Positions 33,714 to 43,128 of a stretch of 64,000 nucleotides of DNA are shown in pieces. A model generated the notes under the pieces. It was given only the letters and a program-made list of their open reading frames with translations, had not been told where the DNA came from and searched no databases. The stretch is from BQJU01 sp965229635. GTDB lineage: Bacteria; Bacteroidota; Bacteroidia; Chitinophagales; Saprospiraceae. The stretch spans positions 6,200,001-6,264,000 of the forward strand of contig OZ245894.1 of assembly GCA_965229635.1 (NCBI GenBank), written 5' to 3'. How positions within the stretch are numbered: position 1 is the stretch's first letter; each line of letters starts with the position of its first letter. Made by a program: the position numbers and the translations under genes.

Positions 33714-34409
33714 TTAATAACTTACTTTCTGCAATTCAGACCGCCCGTCCAGGCGGCCTTTTTTATCGTAGGTTTCCTGCTTCACCATGCCTATCTTTTC
33801 ATTGTACCAGGTGGTCACCTGAAAAGACTTTTTGATCATCATTTTCACGTCCATACTGTGGCTTACCTTAAAACAATCAAAGGTGCCCGCAGGAGTGGTC
33901 ACCGACTCTTTAGCCTCCACCGTTCGATCGGTAATTTCAAAGGTAAACTTCAACAAATTGACGCCGCCGGAGGCCGCCTGCACCACCGTTTGAGCATCCG
34001 GAAGTTTTTGCCCTACTTGGAGATTGGATGGCAACACCATTTTATCGCCGGTGAACGTTACTTCCATGTGGGAAAAAGATTCCGTCATTTCCGGACTCAG
34101 CATATCCGTCAGGTCCATGTACAAGATATTGTCTTTACAAACTACCTGAAATGCCCCTTCCTGAAGGACCTCCCGATCCTCATCAAGTGTAGCCGTTTCA
34201 ACCTGTGCTTCCAGGCCATCATCCGTTTCATCCACCACAGTGATCGTGCTTTGGCTATAACCCTGTAGCTTTTCCTTTTTGTTGTAGTTGGCGTACTCAA
34301 GTGAGGTTTTCTCTTTAAAGGGGAAATAGGCAGAACATTCCTGGGCCTTCATACCGGTAGTCACCAGAAATAAAGCAATGAATAGTCCGCAAGTTTTCAT
34401 GATTCTCAT
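33714..34409 (-). CDS. Secreted DUF3108-like protein
   Basis: A 231-residue protein with a signal peptide (about 1-22, cut after MKAQ) and a beta-rich domain that looks like the DUF3108/TapB-like group. Typical elements are CSAYFPFKEKTSLEYANYNKK at the start, then KESVTTPAGTFDCFKVSHS and TTWYNEKIGMVKQETYDKKG at the end. Function is not known; members resemble outer-membrane lipoprotein-carrier folds. It lies 20 bp after the sensor kinase gene on the same strand and may share its transcript. ATG at 34400 is an equally good start. Confidence 0.65.
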   Translation of the reverse strand: MRIMKTCGLFIALFLVTTGMKAQECSAYFPFKEKTSLEYANYNKKEKLQGYSQSTITVVDETDDGLEAQVETATLDEDREVLQEGAFQVVCKDNILYMDLTDMLSPEMTESFSHMEVTFTGDKMVLPSNLQVGQKLPDAQTVVQAASGGVNLLKFTFEITDRTVEAKESVTTPAGTFDCFKVSHSMDVKMMIKKSFQVTTWYNEKIGMVKQETYDKKGRLDGRSELQKVSY

Positions 34410-34429
34410 AATAGTTTATTGTTTACTTT

Positions 34430-37400
34430 TTATTCCATTTCAATCGGTAATCGCAGCATCACCCTGGTTCCAGCAGGGCTGCCATCCGCAGCTACCAAAT
34501 CCTGGATTTCCAGGTTGGGTTGTCCATTTTGCTGCAGCAAATCAAGCCGCTCCTGTGTCACCTGCAACCCCATGGATTTGTGGTGTTGGTCGCGCTGGCT
34601 TTTCATTTCTCCAGATTTTGTGCGCCCCACCCCATTGTCCTCGATCAGGCAATGTAGCTGCCCATTCTCTAACGAAAACTTTAGCAGGATATTTCCTTTT
34701 TCAGCCAATGGGCCCACCCCGTGAATGATGGCATTTTCTACAAATGGTTGGATCATCAAGGGCGGAAGGTAGCAACATTCCGGGTCAATTTCCGGGTCCG
34801 TTTTAATTTGAAAATCGAAGGCATCCTGATGACCAAATTGCTCCAATACCAGGTAATCTTTCAGGTTGCTGATTTCCTCTTCAAGGCTAATCCAGCTTGA
34901 CCTTGAATGCTCCAGCGTAGCTCGCATCAACCGGGAAAAACGCGCCAGATAGTAACGAGCAGTCCGTTGATCTTGCACACTAATCAAGCCCTGTATGGAG
35001 TTGAGGGTATTAAAGATAAAATGGGGATTCATCTGCAATTGCAGGGCCTTTTGCTCCAGCTCCAGCACCTTCTTTTCCATTGATAATTTCTCCTGTTGTT
35101 GCCGGGCCTTACGGCGAACTGATTGCAGCCGCCAGCGAAATAACAGGCCGATTAGCAATACAATGAAGGCAATGCTGGATATGCGAAACCAGGGCTCCTC
35201 CCAGAAAGGGGGTAAAATCTCAAAGGTCACAGATTGTGGAACATCATTGGTCAATCCTGTTTCATTAAAGGCCTTGACTTTGAAGGTATATTTCCCGGGG
35301 GCCAAATTGGCGTAGAGAACGTTATCATTATTACTCGGCGGACGCCAATCGGTATCCCGGCCTTCCAGCATCCAGCTATAGGTTACCTTTTCGGGATGAG
35401 TGAGGTGAATACCTTTGAATTCGAAGCCCAGGTCATTTTGCCGATAAGGCAAAACCAATCCGGCCTTGAGGCCACCCCAGGGCGTGGCGAAATCAGTGTA
35501 TTCTGTTTCTTGAATAGGTTTATAAAAGAGCAATACATTGGTAAAATGCAATATCGGAGGGGGGGTGCTGGTGGGCACGTAGTTAGAACGATATTTGGTC
35601 AGCCCGTTCATGGTGCCAAACCAGAGATTACCTACCTGATCCATCGTCACCGCATTCTGGCAGGTTTCAATGCCGGTAAAACCTTCATACTTACCGTAAA
35701 ACTGTAGATCTTTCAACCAGCGACTTTCGTCCAATGTCACCTGCTCCACGCCTTCCTGGCTACCTATCCACAGGTTTTGTTGACGGTCTAGTGCCAGCAC
35801 GTAAACATTTCCGGAGCGCAACTCCGTCAATGGCAACACATCAATAGCAAAGGTGTCGCGGTACAGCGAAACCCGGGCAACCCCGTTCCCGGCAAAGCCG
35901 AGCCAAAGGTACCCGCTGGTATCCTCTACAATGGCTCTGATGTTATTTCCCGGCAGACCATCTCGGTTGGCCAGGTGATATTTGACCATACCATTTTGCA
36001 GACAAACCAGTCCTCCTGTCCGTGTGGCACTCCACAAACGGTCCAGGGTGTCAAAATGTATGGCATTGATCGAGCGGGAAGGTAATGCACTACCTATCCC
36101 GTAATTGATAAACTCAAATTGATTGGAAATAGAGTCGTTTTGAATCAACTCGCTGAGGCCTTCGGTGGTGGCTACCCAGATATGCCCGGCGGTATCCTGG
36201 TCTATATCCTTAATCCGGTTACCAACCAGGTCGCTACCAGCTCGGTCGTAGAAGTTAAAGCCCGCAGTGTCGTACATGGCCAGCCCTTCCTGTTCGGTGC
36301 CAATCCAGATGCGACCGTTTCGGTCTTCAAAAAGGGCCTTTACCGTGGTATTCAGAAAACCGTTTGATCGATCAAAGTGGACCAGGCTACTATCCGTCAA
36401 TACCGATAAACCACGATTGGAAGCAGCGTGCCAGATGCTCCCTGAACTATCACGTAGTACCGCATAAACCCGATTGGCCACCAACCGATTGCTGCGATCG
36501 TAATGTTCAAATTGGGTGCCGGTATAACAACTCACCCCACCACCGGAGGACCCTAGCCAAACATTGCCCCAGTGATCCTGCACAATCCCACGAATGTCAT
36601 TTTTGCACAGCCCTTCCCTTTCCGTAAAAGAAATCAGACTGCTATCGACAGGGTTCCAGATATAAACACCACGATCCTGAGTACCCATCCACATGCGGCC
36701 ATCATCATCGGCGTACAAGGCCTGAATAACGCGGGAGGGAATATCCAGAAAGGCCCGAAAACCTTCCTTTTCACGGACGGCTACCCCCCCATCCAGCGCC
36801 GCCACCCATAGCCGGCCCGTCGTATCTTCACTGATGGCCGTAATATAATTGCTGCGCAGTGTTTCGCGTAAGCTGATCCATTGCGGGCTTTCGCCCAATA
36901 GGAGAAGACCACGATTGGTACCGGCCCACAATTGACCATTCTGACTCTGGTAAAAAGAGAAAATAGTGGCACTTTCTAACTGATGGTCTTTGCTAAAATT
37001 GGTGAGCGTAGAGTCCTTAAATTGAAAAATACCCTGATCGGTTCCCACCCAATAATGTCCCTCGAGGTCCTGGTGGATGGCCAACAACATATGTCCAGCC
37101 AGCTCCTGGCGAAAATGAGATCTAAAAGCCTGGCCATCAAAGCTGCTCAGCCCCTTTTCCGAACCAATCCAGATGATACCATCCTGATCTTCGAAGAGCG
37201 CCTGCACAAAGTTTCCCTCAAGGCCGTCTCTCAGGGTGTAGTTTTTAAATTCAGATCCATCAAACCGACTCAATCCGCCACCATTCGTACCCATCCACAT
37301 ATAGCCACGACTACCTTGCAACAGGCAATAGACCTGCGATTGGGCCAGTCCCTCCCGCACGGTGTAATTGCGAAAATTGAACTGTTGTCCCAACGTGATG

Positions 37401-37462
37401 TTGCACATCAGGAATACCGCAGCGGAGATGACGACGAATCTGTTCACGATCATGAATCCCAT
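34430..37462 (-). CDS. Two-component propeller sensor histidine kinase (LytS/YehU-type kinase domain)
   Basis: A 1010-residue membrane sensor. Signal sequence, then about 14 propeller (Reg_prop) repeats with the pattern WIGTxxGLxxFD in residues 25-640, a Y_Y_Y domain (about 660-755, YSWMLEGRDTDWRPPSNND), one membrane helix (about 762-785), a coiled coil, and a His_kinase domain with NPHFIFNTLNSIQGLI (phospho-acceptor His) and the ATPase N-box QPFVENAIIHGV. The usual LytTR response regulator is not encoded next to it. It probably reads an extracellular or periplasmic ligand. A start at 37453 (MIVNRF) is also possible. Confidence 0.9.
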   Translation of the reverse strand: MGFMIVNRFVVISAAVFLMCNITLGQQFNFRNYTVREGLAQSQVYCLLQGSRGYMWMGTNGGGLSRFDGSEFKNYTLRDGLEGNFVQALFEDQDGIIWIGSEKGLSSFDGQAFRSHFRQELAGHMLLAIHQDLEGHYWVGTDQGIFQFKDSTLTNFSKDHQLESATIFSFYQSQNGQLWAGTNRGLLLLGESPQWISLRETLRSNYITAISEDTTGRLWVAALDGGVAVREKEGFRAFLDIPSRVIQALYADDDGRMWMGTQDRGVYIWNPVDSSLISFTEREGLCKNDIRGIVQDHWGNVWLGSSGGGVSCYTGTQFEHYDRSNRLVANRVYAVLRDSSGSIWHAASNRGLSVLTDSSLVHFDRSNGFLNTTVKALFEDRNGRIWIGTEQEGLAMYDTAGFNFYDRAGSDLVGNRIKDIDQDTAGHIWVATTEGLSELIQNDSISNQFEFINYGIGSALPSRSINAIHFDTLDRLWSATRTGGLVCLQNGMVKYHLANRDGLPGNNIRAIVEDTSGYLWLGFAGNGVARVSLYRDTFAIDVLPLTELRSGNVYVLALDRQQNLWIGSQEGVEQVTLDESRWLKDLQFYGKYEGFTGIETCQNAVTMDQVGNLWFGTMNGLTKYRSNYVPTSTPPPILHFTNVLLFYKPIQETEYTDFATPWGGLKAGLVLPYRQNDLGFEFKGIHLTHPEKVTYSWMLEGRDTDWRPPSNNDNVLYANLAPGKYTFKVKAFNETGLTNDVPQSVTFEILPPFWEEPWFRISSIAFIVLLIGLLFRWRLQSVRRKARQQQEKLSMEKKVLELEQKALQLQMNPHFIFNTLNSIQGLISVQDQRTARYYLARFSRLMRATLEHSRSSWISLEEEISNLKDYLVLEQFGHQDAFDFQIKTDPEIDPECCYLPPLMIQPFVENAIIHGVGPLAEKGNILLKFSLENGQLHCLIEDNGVGRTKSGEMKSQRDQHHKSMGLQVTQERLDLLQQNGQPNLEIQDLVAADGSPAGTRVMLRLPIEME

Positions 37463-37573
37463 TCCAACAAATTTAGCGAATTCGCGTCACGAACGGAAAA
37501 AAAGGAATCAAAAGCCATCAATTCCGGGTAGCAAGTGATAAATTTAGATTTACATACGAAAATCCATATCGAT

Positions 37574-39322
37574 ATGAAAAACTTATACCTGATCATCTTC
37601 TTTATCCTTGCCATATCTTTTATTGGCTACAGCCAAAACAATTTTTTGATTACCAATCCCGCAGCGGAAGCAGCTATTCGCGGCACCCATGATCCAGCTG
37701 ATTATGAAGCTGCTACCCTGATCAACCATCCCGCTGATATTGTCGAACACTTACTGGAGGAGGTTTCTCCAGATACGTTGAAGCGATACCTGGAGGAAAT
37801 GAGCGTTTTTGGCAACCGGAATACCGGCTCGGATACACTCAGTGCTGACTTTGGTATCGGGGCAGCAAGACGATGGGCCTTTAATCAATTTGCAAGCATC
37901 AGTGCCCGAAATGAAGATCGCCTGCTGGTGTCTTATTTTCAGTTTGACCAAAACATTTGCGGCATGGGCCAGCACCGAAATATCATGGGTGTATTGCCTG
38001 GGGTGGGTCCCCAAAAAGACGAAATGGTGCTGGTAGAAGGGCACTTTGATAGCCGCTGCGAAGATGGTTGTGATACGGATTGTATCGCACATGGTATGGA
38101 GGACAACGGTAGCGGCTCGGGACTGGTTTTGGAAATGGCCCGGGTGATGAGCCAGCTCACATTCAACCGAACTGTCGTTTTTATGCTCACCATTGGTGAA
38201 GAACAGGGGCTTTACGGGGCCAATGCCTTTGCCCTCTGGGCCAAAAACGAGGATATTAATATCAATGCCGTACTAAATAATGATATCGTTGGCGGTGTCA
38301 TTTGCGGCATGACCGCCTCTCCTCCGGGTTGCCCGGGTCTGGACGATATAGACAGTATCAATGTACGCATCTACTCGGCCGGTAATCTCAACTCTAAACA
38401 CAAAATGCTGGCCCGATTCACCAAATTGGAATATGAAGAGAACATCACCCCCTACGGCATTCTGCCCACCGTGATCAACATTATGACACCGGAAGACCGC
38501 ACCGGTCGTGGCGGTGATCACATTCCCTTTCGGCAGCGGGGTTTTCCAGCGGTGCGCTTTACCTCTGCCAATGAACACGGCAATGGCAATCCCGCCACTG
38601 CCGACTACCACGATCGGCAGCACACCATGGAGGATGTACTGGGCGTAGACACCGATGCTGACGGAATATTGGATAGTTTCTTTGTCGACTTCAACTACCT
38701 GGCTCGTAATACCATTATCAACGGCAATACTTTGGCGATGGCAGCACTTGGCCCGATTGCTCCCGTTGACTTTGAAATGGAACCGGTTAATAATGGCTTT
38801 CGCGTAAGCATTGATGATCCCAATGATTATGGCATGTATCGCGTTGGCGTGCGCACGTTTTCCAATAATGAGTTTGACTCCGTTTATACACTTACGCAAG
38901 CGGAAGATACCCTATACGGCTTGATGCCGGACGAATTGTACGTGCTTTCGGTGGCCACGGTTGATAGTAATAATGTAGAAAGTTTGTTTATTGGGGAGCA
39001 ATTTAACGACTTTGCCTCCGGCGTGATTGATCTGGCACAACAATCGGGCATTGAGCTGCTGCAAAACCAGCCCAACCCCTTTGATGAAGCCACGATGATC
39101 GGAGTACGGGTGGAACAGGAAATTGATTACAGGGAAGCCGCCATCGTGGTATCCGACTTAAATGGCCGGGAGTTGGCAAGGTTTGCCATTGATCTGCGAC
39201 CTGGACTAAACGAAGTCATTTACGACTTTCAACACCACGAGTATGTGCCGGGCACCTATGCCTACAGCCTACTCATCGATGGCAAGCTGCATTCTACCAA
39301 ACGTATGATTTACGCCTATTAA
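37574..39322 (+). CDS. Secreted M28-family metallopeptidase with T9SS type A tail
   Basis: Zinc aminopeptidase-like protein exported through the type IX system. From ATG at 37574 there are 582 residues with a clear signal peptide. The M28 co-catalytic zinc ligands are visible: His in VEGHFDSR, bridging Asp in MEDNGSGSG, Glu pair in IGEEQGLYG, Asp in LNNDIVGG and His in DRQHTMED. A fibronectin-like segment follows, then the T9SS type A domain starting LLQNQPNPFDEATMI and ending with KRMIYAY. The open frame extends upstream to 37535, but that part does not look like a signal peptide. Confidence 0.9.
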   Translation: MKNLYLIIFFILAISFIGYSQNNFLITNPAAEAAIRGTHDPADYEAATLINHPADIVEHLLEEVSPDTLKRYLEEMSVFGNRNTGSDTLSADFGIGAARRWAFNQFASISARNEDRLLVSYFQFDQNICGMGQHRNIMGVLPGVGPQKDEMVLVEGHFDSRCEDGCDTDCIAHGMEDNGSGSGLVLEMARVMSQLTFNRTVVFMLTIGEEQGLYGANAFALWAKNEDININAVLNNDIVGGVICGMTASPPGCPGLDDIDSINVRIYSAGNLNSKHKMLARFTKLEYEENITPYGILPTVINIMTPEDRTGRGGDHIPFRQRGFPAVRFTSANEHGNGNPATADYHDRQHTMEDVLGVDTDADGILDSFFVDFNYLARNTIINGNTLAMAALGPIAPVDFEMEPVNNGFRVSIDDPNDYGMYRVGVRTFSNNEFDSVYTLTQAEDTLYGLMPDELYVLSVATVDSNNVESLFIGEQFNDFASGVIDLAQQSGIELLQNQPNPFDEATMIGVRVEQEIDYREAAIVVSDLNGRELARFAIDLRPGLNEVIYDFQHHEYVPGTYAYSLLIDGKLHSTKRMIYAY

Positions 39323-39414
39323 CAGGGCGTAAACTGTCCGTGCCCGAACATTACGGAGTGCGCAACACAACTTCCGCGGGGCATTTAGAGTTCTAGAGTA
39401 AAAAAGTAAACACC

Positions 39415-40482
39415 ATGTCATTAACAAAACTAATCTTGTTGGTTGCTACTGTGGGATACTTTGCCTGCAATAGCCCACAAGCCAAGATGAACGGAGATGC
39501 TACTTCTGATAAGACAAATGGAACCACTTTGGCTGAGGTAAAAGAAGAAAAACCTGATGAAAAACCGGTTAAGCCGGGTCACGACAAGCAGCCAATTACG
39601 GTGACACAAGCCAAGGATCACGCTGAAGTTGAGGCCGATATACCGGCAGATTTGTACGATAAAAAAGCGGCAAAAAATCAGCCTGATGCCAACAAGTCGG
39701 TTCGCAAGACGGAACAAAAGGCAACTGCAGTTCCTGTGAAGACCAAAACGGAATCTTCAGCCAAAGAGGAAATGACCAAGGAGGCAGAAAAAAGCAATGA
39801 ATCTGTGGTCGAAAAGCCGGCACCAACGCCACAACCCGAAGGTGTATCACACGAGGCATGGAATAAATTGTTGCAGCAAAGTGTGAGTTCCTCCGGCGCA
39901 GTAAACTACAAGGCAATCAAAAGCAATGTTACTGCACTAGACGCCTACCTGGATGAATTGGCAAGGAACCCCGTGCAAAGCAGTTGGTCTCGCAACGAGC
40001 AAATGGCTTACTGGATCAATGCCTATAATGCCTTTACCGTGAAGCTGATTGTCAAGAATTACCCAGTGAAGAGCATTATGGACTTGCACGGCGGCAAACC
40101 CTGGGATGAGAAGTGGATCCAGCTGGGCGATAAAACCTATAGTCTTAATGAGATTGAAAATGACATCCTGCGTCCAAAATACAAGGACGCCCGAATTCAT
40201 TTCGCCGTAAATTGTGCTGCCCAATCCTGTCCGCCACTGCTCAATAAGGCGTTTACGGCCGCCAACCTCAGTAGTACGCTGGACAGTCAGGCCAGAAAGT
40301 TTATCAACGACAGTAAGTTCAATCAAATTTCGGCCGGTGAAGCTAAGATCTCCAAGATTTTTGAGTGGTACGCTGGTGATTTTGGGAACATTGTTGCATA
40401 CCTCAACAAATATTCGACCACTAAAATCAATGCGGGTGCCAAAGTGAGTTATAACGAATACAACTGGGCTTTGAACAACTAA
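39415..40482 (+). CDS. DUF547 lipoprotein
   Basis: A 355-residue lipoprotein. The type II signal peptide ends at YFACNS, and a long Lys/Glu/Pro-rich linker (about 25-145) separates it from the DUF547 domain (about 150-350). That domain has MAYWINAYNAFTVKLI, IENDILRPKYKDARIHFAVNCAAQSCPPL and the closing FEWYAGDF. DUF547 is related to transglutaminase/papain-like folds, but a clear catalytic triad is not seen. The role is unknown. It is followed 8 bp later by the RNA methyltransferase gene. Confidence 0.85.
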   Translation: MSLTKLILLVATVGYFACNSPQAKMNGDATSDKTNGTTLAEVKEEKPDEKPVKPGHDKQPITVTQAKDHAEVEADIPADLYDKKAAKNQPDANKSVRKTEQKATAVPVKTKTESSAKEEMTKEAEKSNESVVEKPAPTPQPEGVSHEAWNKLLQQSVSSSGAVNYKAIKSNVTALDAYLDELARNPVQSSWSRNEQMAYWINAYNAFTVKLIVKNYPVKSIMDLHGGKPWDEKWIQLGDKTYSLNEIENDILRPKYKDARIHFAVNCAAQSCPPLLNKAFTAANLSSTLDSQARKFINDSKFNQISAGEAKISKIFEWYAGDFGNIVAYLNKYSTTKINAGAKVSYNEYNWALNN

Positions 40483-40490
40483 TTGGAGCG

Positions 40491-41834
40491 ATGTCACTAC
40501 CACCAGCTTTCGTTGAGCAGATGCAACACCAGCTCGACGCTGAATCTGATGCTTTTTTTAAGGCTTTGGAAAGTCCCTCTCCGGTGAGTATTCGCTTTCA
40601 TTCTCAGAAGCAAACCAAATGGAAAGAAAATTTTGGCGGAGTAAAATGGAATACCAAAGGAGTATATCTCCAGGAGCGTCCTGTATTCACGCTTGATCCG
40701 GTATTTCAAGCCGGAGCCTATTATGTACAGGAAGCTTCTTCGATGTTTGTGGAGGAGGCCTTTCGGCAATGTTTTCCAGGGAACGAAGCGATCCGTGCCC
40801 TGGATCTTTGTGCAGCACCGGGAGGGAAGAGTACCCTGTTGGCTTCCGCTTTGCCAGCAGGAAGTCTGTTGCTGAGCAATGAAGTGATTCGCAGCCGGTA
40901 TCAGATTCTTAAATACAACCTCACCAAATGGGGGCTACCCAACAGCCACGTCAGCCAACACGATAGCAAAGACTTTAAGCAACTTTCGGGATTTTTTGAC
41001 CTGGTACTGGTGGATGCGCCCTGCTCGGGGGAGGGATTATTCCGCAAGGACCCCAAAGCTCAAGGGGAATGGTCGCCCGAGCACGTGCAGCACTGTGCGG
41101 CCCGACAAAAACGGATCCTTGCCGAGGCTATTGAGCTGGTGAAGCCGGGCGGTTTTCTGATCTACTGTACCTGCACTTATAATGAATATGAAAACCAGGC
41201 GAATGCCGAATGGCTGGAAAAAGCGTTTCCAGTGCAATCTTTCCCGCTGGAACACCCGGAGTCCTGGCAACTTGTAGAACGGGATCGGGGATTACAATTT
41301 TATCCCCACCGGGTGGAGGGAGAGGGATTTTACCTGGCTTGCTTTCGCAAAATGGGTGATGCTCCCAAAATAAAACCGGTCAATATACCAGTACTGACGC
41401 CCCTACCCCGCAAACAACGGGACTTGCTTTTGCCCTGGATACAAAACCCGGATACGCTCAATTTTGGTGTAGACCATCAGGGCAATATTCGGGCCTGGCT
41501 GAAAGAACAGCAGGATGAGGTGCAGCAGATCGCCACAAACCTCCGCAGGATAACCATCGGCTTCGAAGTAGGTATCTTTAAAGGGAAAGACTTCATCCCC
41601 GCTCCAGAACTGGCTCTGCATACTGCGCTACATCAGGAGGTCCAACAAGTTGATGTTGATCGCCTGACCGCATTACAATTCTTAAAAAAGGAAAACATCA
41701 GTATCCCCGATTTGCCGAAAGGCTGGACACTGATAAAACATCAGGGATTAGGATTGGGATGGGTCAAGGTATTGCCCAATCGCATCAACAATTATTATCC
41801 AAAGAATTGGCGCATTTTAATGGATATCGAATAG
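40491..41834 (+). CDS. RsmF/NOL1-NOP2-Sun family RNA m5C methyltransferase
   Basis: Methylates cytosine-C5 in rRNA, or possibly tRNA. The 447-residue protein has the SAM motif I LDLCAAPGGKSTLLA (about 104-118), motif IV DAPCSGEGLFRKD with one of the two catalytic Cys, and motif VI CTCTYNEYENQAN with the second. The C-terminal half (about 290-445) has the RNA-binding extension of RsmF/YebU proteins, including LGLGWVK. It follows the DUF547 gene by 8 bp. The assignment as 16S rRNA (C1407-type) enzyme rests on domain layout. Confidence 0.9.
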   Translation: MSLPPAFVEQMQHQLDAESDAFFKALESPSPVSIRFHSQKQTKWKENFGGVKWNTKGVYLQERPVFTLDPVFQAGAYYVQEASSMFVEEAFRQCFPGNEAIRALDLCAAPGGKSTLLASALPAGSLLLSNEVIRSRYQILKYNLTKWGLPNSHVSQHDSKDFKQLSGFFDLVLVDAPCSGEGLFRKDPKAQGEWSPEHVQHCAARQKRILAEAIELVKPGGFLIYCTCTYNEYENQANAEWLEKAFPVQSFPLEHPESWQLVERDRGLQFYPHRVEGEGFYLACFRKMGDAPKIKPVNIPVLTPLPRKQRDLLLPWIQNPDTLNFGVDHQGNIRAWLKEQQDEVQQIATNLRRITIGFEVGIFKGKDFIPAPELALHTALHQEVQQVDVDRLTALQFLKKENISIPDLPKGWTLIKHQGLGLGWVKVLPNRINNYYPKNWRILMDIE

Positions 41835-41954
41835 CTGATCATGAAAGTGAAACCGCAGCGTTACTCCAGAGAGAACGCTGCGGATAAAGAGAACACACTG
41901 ATGAAAAGTAGATCTTGGTTTATCTATATATTTGATATCTTTAGTGTAAATCTG

Positions 41955-42635
41955 CTAGGCAAGCTTGGCCATATCTCTCACTAAAATCTTACCACGGTTG
42001 AAATAAATCAAATCTGACTTCTTCAACTCATTCAATACCAACGTCACCGTCTGGCGAGAAGTGCAAGTGATATTGGCAATATCCTGGTGCGTCAGTGAGT
42101 GCTTGAGCAACATCTCATAACCAACCCGGCTACCGCGATTGTTGATAGATTCTTTGATGAAGTCGATGATACGGGTACGGGCATCCTTGAAAATCAGAGA
42201 TTCCAGCTTGTTTTCAGCCTTTATCAGGCGGTTACCAAATAGCATCATCACCTTACTACACAAGTCAAAATTATTGCGCATTAATTTCTTAAAATCCTCT
42301 ACGCGTAGTACGTATAAGTGAACGTCCTCCTTAAGGGCTTGAGCAAAATCCTGTCTTTGGTTTTCACCAATTAATCCCAGCTCGCCAAACATAGCAGTGG
42401 GATGAATCAGGGCTTTGATCACCTCTTTTCCATCAGAGGAATGGGTGCCAATTTTCACGGTGCCACGGGCGAGGAAATACACGGAATCGGAAGCATCACC
42501 CGGCATGTATATAAAACTATAGCGGGGCTTCACTTTGTGCTCAACCATTTCTGATAATACTTCGAGTTCTTGGGGAGATAGGTTTTTGAACAATGGGAAT
42601 TGTTCCAGGAAGGAGTTCTTTGCTTCAGTATTCAT
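41955..42635 (-). CDS. Crp/Fnr-family transcriptional regulator
   Basis: A 226-residue regulator with a cyclic-nucleotide-binding-like beta barrel (about 15-125, with GDASDSVYFLARGTVKIGT) and a C-terminal HTH (about 165-215, LTHQDIANITCTSRQTVTLVL). No cysteine cluster of Fnr type is seen, and the phosphate-binding cassette is only partly like that of cAMP-binding Crp, so the ligand is unknown. The gene stands alone. The next 290 bp upstream hold no gene. Confidence 0.9.
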   Translation of the reverse strand: MNTEAKNSFLEQFPLFKNLSPQELEVLSEMVEHKVKPRYSFIYMPGDASDSVYFLARGTVKIGTHSSDGKEVIKALIHPTAMFGELGLIGENQRQDFAQALKEDVHLYVLRVEDFKKLMRNNFDLCSKVMMLFGNRLIKAENKLESLIFKDARTRIIDFIKESINNRGSRVGYEMLLKHSLTHQDIANITCTSRQTVTLVLNELKKSDLIYFNRGKILVRDMAKLA

Positions 42636-42925
42636 TACGAAAAATTTTACTGGTTGTGGAATAGCATCCTAATAGTCGCATTCGTATCGCCGGAAATGAT
42701 TCTGAGAGAAATCTGTTTTCCGACTTTATGTTCTGCTCTCGTAAAAGGTAGACACCGATTTTTGTTTGCCCCCCTACGCATTCCTCAATTTTTTTTAGGC
42801 AAGTCATCCCTCTTTTTGTAAGAAAAGGGGCACAATAATGCTTTTCCTAGAATGATATTTTATTTGACCCGGAAAATTTTTATTAAGGCAAAGATTAGCG
42901 CCTTCATACGAAATATAATTCCGTA
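42636..42925. other. Gene-free upstream region of the Crp/Fnr gene
   Basis: Non-coding, AT-rich. No tRNA, hairpin or full promoter match was seen. Together with the foldback element to its right it makes up the 493-bp gap between the Crp/Fnr gene and the DUF4249 gene. Confidence 0.4.
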
Positions 42926-43089
42926 AGACCATGTTTGGAGGTCGGATTTGAAAGTGAAAATTATCAGTTTTTTGGTGAGGCAAGGCGTCTTTTTGCAGAG
43001 CATACCCTGAGGTACGGTCAAAAAAAGCAACGCAGAATCATCAAAAAAATGATATTTGCAGCTCAAAGTTTGACCTCCAAACATGGTCT
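42926..43089. mobile_element. 164-bp foldback (MITE-like) element
   Basis: The ends are perfect 18-bp inverted repeats (AGACCATGTTTGGAGGTC at 42926-42943, its complement at 43072-43089). The inner arms also pair imperfectly all the way to an apex TACC-CTGA-GGTA at 43003-43014, almost exactly in the middle. So the whole element is one long imperfect palindrome, as in foldback MITEs. A short relative occurs at 33674-33706. Short open frames in it are not credible genes. Confidence 0.7.
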
Positions 43090-43128
43090 AAGAAAGCAGA
43101 CAGAAAAAAGTGAGAAAAAAGTAATTTT

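Noticed and set aside
34430..37462. Possible hybrid two-component system with receiver and AraC domains
   Set aside because: The protein ends with a His_kinase/ATPase domain; no receiver or HTH follows it.
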